64,000 nucleotides of DNA, from assembly GCA_900073065.1 (NCBI GenBank), contig FJOG01000006.1, positions 912,881 through 976,880 of the forward strand, given 5' to 3'. Below the pieces are notes generated by a model. That model was given only the letters and a program-made list of their open reading frames with translations, was not told the DNA's origin and ran no database searches. This DNA comes from Phialocephala subalpina (Eukaryota > Ascomycota > Leotiomycetes > Helotiales > Mollisiaceae). Each line of letters starts with the position of its first letter. Position 1 is the first letter of the stretch. A program made the position numbers and the translations under genes. Below are positions 55,989-64,000 of the stretch, piece by piece.

Positions 55989-56281
55989 ACGGGGCGTTGC
56001 ATAGGAATGGGTTGTTTTGGAGGGTTGTAAATCCGGATACGATGTTTCTGCTATCATGAACCCAAACAACAACAACTATGATATGACCATCACCAGCGAG
56101 GAGGCTCCTGCTTGCACTAGCTCAAGAACCGAGAACATGTGGTTGACCGCCACCGACCCAGTTGGCACCAGTGACGGAAGCTGCTACATCGCCCAGAGCT
56201 CGGCGCACTTGACTGTGGAGATGGGAGGAACTGTTTAGACGGGGCGTTGCATAGGAATGGGTTGTTTTGGAGGGTTGTAAA
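55782..56281. repeat. perfect tandem direct repeat, 2 x 250 bp
   Basis: Bases 55782-56031 recur at 56032-56281 with no mismatch that I could see. The unit covers the last 69 codons of the Asp f 4-like gene, its TAG and 43 bases of 3' sequence, so copy two is a headless C-terminus after the true stop. The period is the same 250 bases as in the repeat at 40226, although the sequences are unrelated. Confidence 0.95.
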
Positions 56282-57990
56282 CAACGGCCTGCTGTGGCCT
56301 ATGGTTTGTCTTCGTATGCCGTTGTCTTGTATTGATTGGGTATCTGCTGAGTTGTCCACGTAGCCGAATGTTGGATATTCGGTTTGAAGGAGATGGTCAG
56401 CCGGGTTGGTATGATGGAACCCTTCCCCAAAAGTCAGCTGTTGAGTAATGTGGGATCTCCGATGGAATCGTATCTGCTTGACCATTCCTGTTTGTGAACT
56501 CTGCTCCCGCATCCCATTCCCAGGCTTGCCGGTCCTGGTAATGTCTAGAATCAGGCGTCTGATCTCGAAACATTGTACGGGGACAATGCAATACACCTTC
56601 GAATAGATGCAGTAGTCCAGAGCGGAGACATATTGTGTACCAGGACGTCGTTTGTTGATGCAGTACAGAGCATTCCTCGACCGATCTTGTTGTTTTGTGG
56701 CTTCGACAGGCCACCGGTCTGGAGCGTTCCTGGCTATTGTGCATCGTTACCACTCTTCGTTCTGAATCATACTGTCCGGGTCGGTCCGTTATCTGGTAAT
56801 TGGTACTAAAGAAACCTGCTAGCTGTTAGTGTGTGTTCTAGCTTGAAGTGGTGACTATACTTGAATGTTGACTAGTGCAATTGCATGCCTACTTCGCTGC
56901 AGACGTTTGGAGGAACCTCCAGACAAAAGCTCGAGGGGTGATCAAGTCTCCCCGAGTCCTGTATCTGCCACCGTTCTGGTGCAGTATAGATGCTCCTGTT
57001 GTAGCTTCGTGCTATGCCTGGTGGTCCGTTCCGCTCCTATCCTATTTGCCATGCTTGTGATACAGTATTGTAGGAAGACTCAATGGCTCTGCGGAAGGTT
57101 CCTATCGGCTGTGAGTATTCCCGTATTGCTATAGTTCACCGCCCAAAAGTGGTCTGATTCAGGAGCCGGACGAGGACTAGTGGACTTGCAGAGAACCCGC
57201 CCATCCTATAAATAGGCCTTTCCATATCTTCTTTCTGCCAAAGACAACATCCTTTGTACTTCTTCATTGACAACTCAACCTTCGTAGACTACCTATATCA
57301 AGGCCTTGTTGCTGATGCTTAGGTATGGCTCGTTGCATGAAGAAGCAAAGATGGAAATAGGGGAGAATCGTGGCTCAAGAGCCATTGATTGGTAATTGCT
57401 CTCTCTGGTACCGTACTTTGAAGAACAGAAGCTGATCTTGGACGTAGCAAAGAAAGGAAGACTTAGCTGACATTCGATGTTGACGTTGGGATAAGGTTGC
57501 AGGTTGACCGGGTTGGAAAGCGCAAAGTCTCTGAAACTGCCTGCCATGCACCTTCCCGCTGTCCTGGTTGTCCCGTTCTGTAAGGCTGTGGAACGCACCT
57601 TCTTCATTGGTCACTACCTGCTCTGACGTATGTTTGATGCAAAGGGTGACTGCATGTGTTCCAACGGCTCTGTTTTGGTAGCGCAGTGCGCGTTGAATTT
57701 ATTTGAGGCGACGATCTACTCCTCCACAACAAACACCTCTTTTCCACAACCTCTTTCACCACCAACATCAATTCGACAACCTTATGACAACAACTCTTCC
57801 GCATCTCTCTTGAGTGTCCACAGACGCTCGTACGATCATTAAAGCATTGCTTTTCTGTATTTTCTCTCCCAAAAAAAAAATCCCTTAGGCTTTCCGCAGA
57901 CCTCCCCCAACGGCAGCGCATCGATTTCCCGACGCCGACACGAAGGACATCGTGGATCTAATATAGGCTTCTAGTCTTAATATAGTTGCG
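56282..57990. other. intergenic region with a TATA box but no gene
   Basis: These 1.7 kb carry no supported coding sequence. A consensus TATAAATA lies at 57207-57214, followed by a C/T-rich leader and CAAC-type starts (about 57240-57290), as in a strong fungal core promoter. The next ATG (about 57316) opens only 26 codons. It could drive a distal TOS1 transcript or be the remains of a lost gene. A run of nine A (57870-57878) precedes the TOS1 start region. Confidence 0.45.
57207..57214 (+). promoter_or_regulatory. TATA box candidate (TATAAATA)
   Basis: A consensus TATA element followed by a C/T-rich stretch of the kind found at fungal transcription starts. It lies 777 bases before the TOS1 ATG. 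Its target is uncertain. Confidence 0.4.
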
Positions 57991-60099
57991 ATGGAACTCA
58001 AGCAAGTCTTAATCGCAGCATTTGCGCTCCTCGTCCTCCCGGTTCTGGTTATGGCAGATCTCTGCGCTCTCGGTTCTACAGAAATTGAAGGAAATTATTT
58101 CTGTCAGGCTGTCGACTCCATTCAATATAGTAACGTCGGCACTCCTGGAACCTTTAATCGTGTCGTCTACATGTAAGTTTGGGCTTTTCTTGGAGGCCTT
58201 CTCTCCTTGTTGTCTCATTTTCGTGCCGCTGCGTTCAAAACCGAGACGCATGCATCAGTCACCCGCAAGCACCCCTATCTCCCGACCCTTCAAAAGCAAC
58301 CCGCTGACTCTCAATTCCTGGACAATAGGGGCGCCGATGGAACATGCCATTCAGTCCCGCAGTCTTTCGCCGGCCCCAATGCCCCTCTAAGTGGTGAAGT
58401 AAGATGCAGACCCCAGACTTGAAGCAGCGCTGTCGAAGCTAACGAGCGGTCTTTGAATAGGTCTCATTTCATGTCCGTGGCCCAGCGCAGTTGAAGGAGT
58501 TTGCGGTTTATATTCCATCATCTTCAACCAATTCTGCCTCCAAGCGTGGTAATACCGGTATCACCGATAGCCAAGTTGCTCACCAACATCGACACGTCCA
58601 CAAGGGAGTTTCCGGTCATGGTCATGGTCACAACCACATCGAGGCCAAGGAGGTAAATGATCGCCAGGAAGTTTCTGCAACTATTGATGGCAAGGTCGTG
58701 TCTTGGGGAAACAATTATTTCGGCCCATCGGTAAGTCGATTTTATGCAGAACTTCCCCATCCTTGTAGTAACTTCATGTCCTTCGAAACTTGTCTTCGGT
58801 TCCTCTGAGATACGTCTGCTGAATTCGAATTTCTGATACTTAGTCAACTCCTGCTTCTGAAGTTATGGTGACCGCAACCATCGACGGCCAAATCGTCAGT
58901 TGGACGAACAATTGGTTCGGTTCATCGACTACTGCTCCGACATCTCAAGCTGCCACGACTGCACGAGCCAACGATCCTGCACCACCGCTGCCTGTCGAGA
59001 ACTCTATTCCAGCCAATTCTCCCATGACACCGCCAGGTTCGCAAGCATCGAATACGGTTCATTTCTCCAGTCGTAAGTAGCCTTCGAGGATGTGTGAGGT
59101 ACGAAGCCATATTCACAAGCAATAGCACCTACATCGCCATCCGTATCGACTTCGTCTAGTTCCGTTCTCGCTGAACTCCCTTCCGGCCCTGGTTTCGAAG
59201 CACCCGGAACTTTCGATCGTCTGTCATACTATCATGCTGCATCTCAGAGCGTTGAAAATGTGACCTTCCTTGGCAACTTCGGTGGGGAAGGCTCGGGTGT
59301 GTTTGATTAGTGAGTATTCGCTTGCTTCGGCATGCACTTCTGTGTAAGCGACTGACCCTTACAGCCATTTCGGTGCTTCGCTTTCGTACATCAACAGCAC
59401 TGGGACTGGGGGAGCCGCTTCATCTCAAATTCTTGCCAACCAGGTTATCCCATCTGGCCATGAGGTAATCATCATGAGTGGGCGTGAATGCCAGAATGGT
59501 GATTGTGGATACACTCGACCAGGTGCTGTTGCCTATCGTAAGTTATCAAATCTGAGAATTCGAGACTACGCCTCGAATACCTGTACAATTGCTGACAGCT
59601 CTGCAGATGGCTTCGATGGCGCCGACAAGGTTTTCATGTTCGACTTCTCGATGCCAATTGACGGTGAAAGCGGATTCAATGGAGACTTGCCTGCAATCTG
59701 GCTGCTTTACGGTGACATCGTTCGCACCCTGCAGTACGGAAAGCCGGAGTGTAGTTGCTGGAGCAGTGGCTGCGGAGAGTGAGTTACCCAATCTTCTTAG
59801 GCTTTGCAAAGATTGCTGACTCTCCTAGGTTTGATATTGCTGAAGCTCTGCTCGACGGGTCCACTTATCTCAAGTCAACTCTCCACACAAACACACCCGC
59901 TGGTGACTCTGATTACTTGAAGCGTCCGACAACCAGTTCGATGAAGCTTGCTGTCATTTTCAGCTCGAGCACATCGACTATCAGAATTCAAGTGTTGAAT
60001 GAAAGCACCGAGTTCGCAGCGGCCATTTCAGCAGAAGACATCAACGTCATGTGTGATGAGTCGTCTGACAAGGTTTCTCACTTCCATGTCGCTTCATAA
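57991..60099 (+). CDS. TOS1: TOS1-like cell-wall glycoside hydrolase
   Basis: Eight exons: 57991-58172, 58329-58398, 58461-58730, 58844-59072, 59126-59309, 59365-59537, 59607-59778 and 59829-60099, giving 516 residues, all phases consistent. Signal peptide: VLIAAFALLVLPVLVMA. The N-terminal domain (DUF2403 type) has EGNYFCQAVDSIQYSNVG, MGADGTCHSVPQSFAGPN and VSFHVRGPAQLKEFAVYIP. A His-rich stretch (HRHVHKGVSGHGHGHNH) follows. The linker holds two copies of an ATIDGxxVSWxNNxFG word. The C-terminal domain (DUF2401 type) has FEAPGTFDRLSYYHAASQSV, DLPAIWLLYGDIVRTLQYG and ECSCWSSGCGEFDIAEAL, whose acidic residues are the likely catalytic site. TOS1 proteins are covalently or tightly wall-bound and thought to act on beta-glucan. 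No GPI signal is seen. Confidence 0.9.
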
Positions 60100-62464
60100 T
60101 CCAGGAGGGGCAATCGGGTGCATTCATCCATGAGCGGGGTTTCCTCCTTGGTCTCCTGCTTGGTTTCCTTCATGGTTTCCTCCGAATCAATGTCCCGCAA
60201 CGATCAGAACAATCAGGTTATGCATAGGGTGGTGAAATTTGGTCTTGGTTTAGGTCCAACGAGCTATGCTTGTGGCAGATGAATCAAAATTGACCAACTT
60301 GATATCGTGCATCGCTGTGATTCCAAGGCAGGTAGGCATGCGTGGCTCTTCCGAAGCTAAATGCAGCGGACTGGCAAGTGCCCAAACTAGAAATCTAGTT
60401 GCCAGCATCTTGATGATTGGGCCGCAATATTGTTCCCACAGTTGTCGGACAATGAGAATTCAACACGCAGGATCTGGAACGCGAAGATAGCAGAAACCAG
60501 CCCACTGGTTTTCTGACAATGTCCGCAAATTTGAGAGACACTCGGTCTTGGTAATTCAAAGGCATTTGACTAGCTTCCACGGACTTCAGAGGAATTACTT
60601 CGCATTCGGTATCCAAGCAAGTTCAACCTTGCTCGTAGATCTCCTTGCTGGTCTTCTGACAATGTCTACAAAATGGAAACTCTGTCTTGGTAGTCCAAGA
60701 CGTTGACCAGCTTCACGAACTTTGGAGGAGTAGATACAGTATCCATCAGGAATCACCAAGCGGTGCAGCTCTGCGGGTACGCTTTGCGATTATTCACTTC
60801 GTGGCCGAGAATACAGCCGCAAATTCTATTGTGGTGACAGTCATGACCTGCGCTCTTTGCCTCCTTGTCTTCAGTGGTGCGACCTTTGCGCTGTACCTCT
60901 GGCTTCCGAGTGATTCATCTTTCCTCGGAGCTCTTGGTCGGTGTTTTCGACGGCCGTCGAGCTTTGAAGCGCCCCAGCAATTGGATTGTGTAGTCACCCG
61001 TCAACAGAAGTCTCTTGTTCGGGTAAGACGACTCCCTGCTCCCCTTGAGCTATCGTTCTCGTCGGGGTATTTTGCATGCGCAGAGCGGCAAGTCCGAGAA
61101 CAAGAAGTATAGAAGTGCGAAACCCTGCTCGAGGCTTGTATGCACACGACTCTTGATCCAAGAGTCTTGAAATGCTTTTGTACCCAAATTATTCCTTGTG
61201 ATCCATGTTCACCATCCCCTTGAGAAGGCAAAGTCGACAGAAGTGAGGCATGCTTGAGAGGGCTACTCATGGACATCCTTCCGAGTTTGTACCGTGGGGT
61301 GAGAGTCTGGAAGAGTAGATAGGAGGGGGAACCCTTGAAGCTTCAAGACGTCATGATGCAGGACCTTGGCTCGTCAACGAGGAAGAGAGGGTCCAACAGA
61401 TCCCGATCGTGCTCTTGTGTGTCATTGCTTGCTTGATAACCAAGTATCGCCTTGGTATGGAAGATCGTATCTGCAACCTGTGGCAAGACCATGTTCGTTG
61501 AGGGGCGATGAATGTGAGGATGGCCTTGAGCGAAGGACTCGTTCAGCTAGATCGTTCGCTCTCTGCTATATGTCAAGAAATTCGATAGCATCAAGGGGTG
61601 TGGGGTCGAAGAAGAGCGACCCAGTATAAGAGAACCAAGTGGATAGTACAAGAGCCTTCGGTGCTGCGTAGAGGTGGTGCCTCGAGGCAAGAGTCAAAAT
61701 GGAATTTGAGAACGAACTTGACCGCGAGCTTCGTAATTCAGCGCGCAGCCAAAGCGCTTGCGTTGCTCCTCGATGTGTCGCGTATTGTTCTGTGATACCT
61801 TACATCCGTATTGTCGAGGGTGTTTGCCGCAGTAAAGTCGGCCTCACTGCTCGATCTTAGGTAGCCGTAAAAGGACAAGGGGTTTGCCCGGCTTCATATC
61901 GAGTCGAGTCTTGCAAGTGCAAGGTCTGGAAAGGTTTCCCTTCTTTGAGAGGGAGCTCGAGGGTGGAGTTTATCTTGATAGAGGTTGAAGGTTTTGTGAT
62001 GGCGCAGGAATGTGTGGTGTTACTAAGAAGGAACCTGATAACCTTATCGTCCGCGGTCAATCATCTTCGATGCTATCGTATATCGCTTTCGATTACTATC
62101 GTCCATTGCCATCGTTTACTATCGTAGGTCGTCCTCGGTTGTTTTTGTCGTCCTCGGTCGGTCATCTTCGATGCTATCGTAAATCGCCTTCGTTTGCTAT
62201 CGTGGATTGCCTTCAATGGTATCGTGGATCATCTTCAATGCTGTCGCTGGTTGTCGTCATAGTCCTCGACCGGTTATCTTCGTTGCGTCGTAGTTCGTCT
62301 TTGGCTTCCCAAGTCGGCGCAGTCCCATCAGCCTTTTCTGAGATTGTAGGTATTAGTCCACCTTCGCATTAGGATAGCAAAGAAAAGAACACATACCAAT
62401 GAGTTATTTGGCGCGCCGACTCAGAGTAACCTCCATTGCTCTTGCTGTAGAGCGTTGCTGGTTC
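60100..62464. other. 2.4-kb intergenic region
   Basis: No supported gene. A Trp/Leu-rich 141-codon plus-strand frame at 60687 contains one hydrophobic stretch (VTVMTCALCLLVFSGATFAL) but shows no start context, family or splice logic. Two related sentences of sequence near 60500-60600 and 60640-60720 (gtttctgacaatgtccgcaaa versus gtcttctgacaatgtctaca) suggest an old local duplication. A minisatellite follows at 62060. Confidence 0.45.
62060..62250 (+). repeat. imperfect 22-24 bp minisatellite in two higher-order blocks
   Basis: Units resemble TCTTCGATGCTATCGTRRATYG. The first block (62060-62130) has three units and the second (62160-62250) has four. The two blocks begin with nearly the same 35 bases about 100 bases apart (62057 and 62157), so the array also repeats at a 100-base scale. 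It is non-coding as far as I can see. Confidence 0.7.
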
Positions 62465-63997
62465 TCACAGCCATCGCGCGATTCCGTACTTCGCCCCTTT
62501 TTGTAGAGCTCTCACCTCTCCCTCGACACCAAATCCTGATCTCTTGATTCCGCCAGGATCATCACGTCCTAGGAACTCCCCAAATCTAATTTTCAGATCT
62601 TTGAGCTCTTCAGGCATGCTTTCGTTCCCGCCAAGACACCCTCCCGCCGCTGCTTTGTCCAAAACCGAACTACCTATAGAAGTGGTGATGATTTGCATAA
62701 AGCTACCGTCCATAGCGGATACGCCATTGTTGAGAAGCGCGATGCTTCCCAGAATAATGAAAGGGAGTGAAAGCAAAAGTGTAAGGAAGTATGGTATGAG
62801 GAGGTTCAGCGGTTGTGAGAAGCTGTAGACGTTTATCAAGGTAGTAACTGTCGCATTAGCGCTCGTATTCCATCTTCCGTATGCTGTCGCGATCGACATC
62901 GTCATATTGAGCAGGTAGTCGTTGAGTATATCAGAGGATATATTGAAAGAAGGATTTGCTGCGTTCGTATATTGGTTGAAGACTTGGTTGAAGCGAGTGC
63001 TGTCGATCACAGTATTCCCTTGTGCTTGGCTGATGTCAGTTCTTTCTCGAAAGGTGAGCAGATAGAAGAGAAACTTACGCCCATTGCTCATTGACACGCC
63101 ATTGGTGAACGAAATGAAAGATTCTTCCCAGGCAAGGTCATAGCTGGAGTTGCTGAGAGCGGTGGAGGGGCTGTCTGCATCCGCGTATTGTAGAGAAGCG
63201 TTGAAGGAGCCCGCCAACCACGACATCATCGCATCCAGTATCGCCATATGATTATTGTCTCGATAGAAGTTTAGGGCATTCGTGCTCCAGTTTGCGGGCT
63301 GTGTTCCATAGGCGAAAGTCTTGTTGAGAGTAAATCCGGGCACCACAACGATTCCGCCATGAGTCTGGAGAGCGAGATCGATCAACCTGTCTACTGGTTC
63401 CATCGTCACGTTCCTGGAGTGAACGTTGTTCACGTAAGTATGGTTAAGGGTATACTTAGCTCGACCGGGAGAGCAGATCGTGTTGTCTTGCTGAACTGTC
63501 ACGTAAGTTGTCGGAGTAGTGGAGTTAGGCAACGATTTCAAAACGTTAACTGAAATCGGAGTAAGCGTGGTAGTGTTCAAGTGCGCCAGCGTATACGTTC
63601 CATTATAAAGCGACTGTGCCAGCTGAGCAGAAGCGGGCGAAATCCAATCTCCGGTATATATCTGTAGGCCGTCGCTGTTTACCACAACAGCTGTTTGAGA
63701 AGAGTTCGTGCATTCCACGTAAGGGCCTTCAAACTCCACTACATATGAGCAGTTCGCGCCACATGGCGAGGGCATAGTAAGTGCTTCTCCTGCGACTAAG
63801 ACTTGACGAGCTAAGCGATTGATGAGATTGGTGTCTTTGCCTCCAATGAAGTCTCTGTTTGTTTGTTAATTTGTACACACGTTTCTCTACTGAAAGGATT
63901 TTAGTTACCCTGACTCGAAGCCTCCAGTCCCAGTAGGATCCAACTTAAGTTTGATCAGAGAGAATGCATTTGCATCAGAGCCGGAACCGTTTCCCAT
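62465..63997 (-). CDS. uncharacterised fungal membrane glycoprotein, probably 5' truncated
   Basis: Exons seen: 63997-63909, 63854-63079 and 63024-62465, giving 474 residues. The first visible codon may be a start (TAG then ATG), but TAG could equally be an intron acceptor, so more exons probably lie beyond the window. The sequence has LIKLKLDPTGTGGFES, GDFIGGKDTNLINRLARQVL and MPSPCGANCSYVVEFEGPYV, then a long segment with many N-glycosylation sites (NHTY, NNVHSRNVT, NTTT) and a C-terminal helix LNLLIPYFLTLLLSLPFIIL before a cytosolic tail. The large N-glycosylated part is probably extracellular. Such proteins are common and unstudied in filamentous fungi. The 54-bp second intron is 3n long and stop-free. 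Confidence 0.7.
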
Positions 63998-64000
63998 CTA

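Noticed and set aside
56017..56238. Separate small gene encoding an Asp f 4-like C-terminus
   Set aside because: It is the second copy of the 250-bp tandem duplication, has no signal peptide and follows the stop of the real gene.
60687..61112. 141-codon plus-strand frame with one hydrophobic stretch
   Set aside because: No start context, no family, and a Trp/Phe/Arg-rich tail typical of non-coding sequence.
1..64000. CRISPR arrays, bacterial operons, tRNA or rRNA genes, viral or transposase genes
   Set aside because: The DNA is fungal with spliced genes; no spaced direct-repeat array, no recognisable transposase, integrase or reverse transcriptase, and no tRNA or rRNA that I could recognise by eye. 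A tRNA/rRNA covariance search was not possible.

Overview
The window is fungal nuclear DNA, most likely from a filamentous ascomycete (Pezizomycotina). Nearly every gene has one to seven short introns (45-110 bp, occasionally longer) with GT-AG ends and CTAAC/CTGAC-like branch points. The gene set includes Zn2Cys6 regulators, an Asp f 4-like secreted protein, TOS1, ENT3, CFT1, ATG14 and RPC34. Leotiomycetes is a guess from overall gene style, not a demonstrated placement. I recognised no rRNA, tRNA, CRISPR array, transposase or viral gene, but no tRNA or rRNA search could be run.

Layout. From 1 to 22 kb lies an accessory, catabolic-looking region: the end of a PaiB-like flavin reductase-fold protein, a FAD aromatic monooxygenase, an NCS1 permease, a carotenoid/stilbene cleavage dioxygenase divergent from a zinc alcohol dehydrogenase, two weak genes, a Zn2Cys6 regulator, an aldehyde dehydrogenase divergent from a dihydroxybenzoate-decarboxylase-like amidohydrolase, and a SnoaL-like protein. 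The enzymes form a plausible chain for aromatic compounds: cleavage to aldehydes, oxidation or reduction of the aldehydes, decarboxylation of the acids and ring hydroxylation. The divergent dioxygenase and dehydrogenase share TGATCACGTG just before their start codons.

From 22 to 50 kb most genes are housekeeping: ENT3 epsin, a cyclophilin with two in-frame starts (mitochondrial and cytosolic), RPC34 of RNA polymerase III, a MARVEL-like membrane protein, CFT1 of the mRNA 3'-end factor, a LMBD1-type lysosomal transporter, an ANCHR-like protein with three MIM1 motifs, a DUF3807-like protein, a coiled-coil protein and ATG14. Between them sit decaying or recently altered loci: a disrupted stalked membrane protein, two F-box-like paralogues (one broken), an orphan reading frame with an internal TAG, and a secreted lipase-B-like pseudogene.

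From 50.9 to 64 kb the DNA is gene-poor. It holds a secreted Asp f 4-like gene, the cell-wall protein TOS1 and the start of a large membrane glycoprotein. It also carries a diverged AT-rich repeat near 51.6 kb and a minisatellite near 62.1 kb. Two perfect tandem duplications, in an F-box gene and at the end of the Asp f 4-like gene, both have a period of exactly 250 bp, which raises the question of an assembly artefact.
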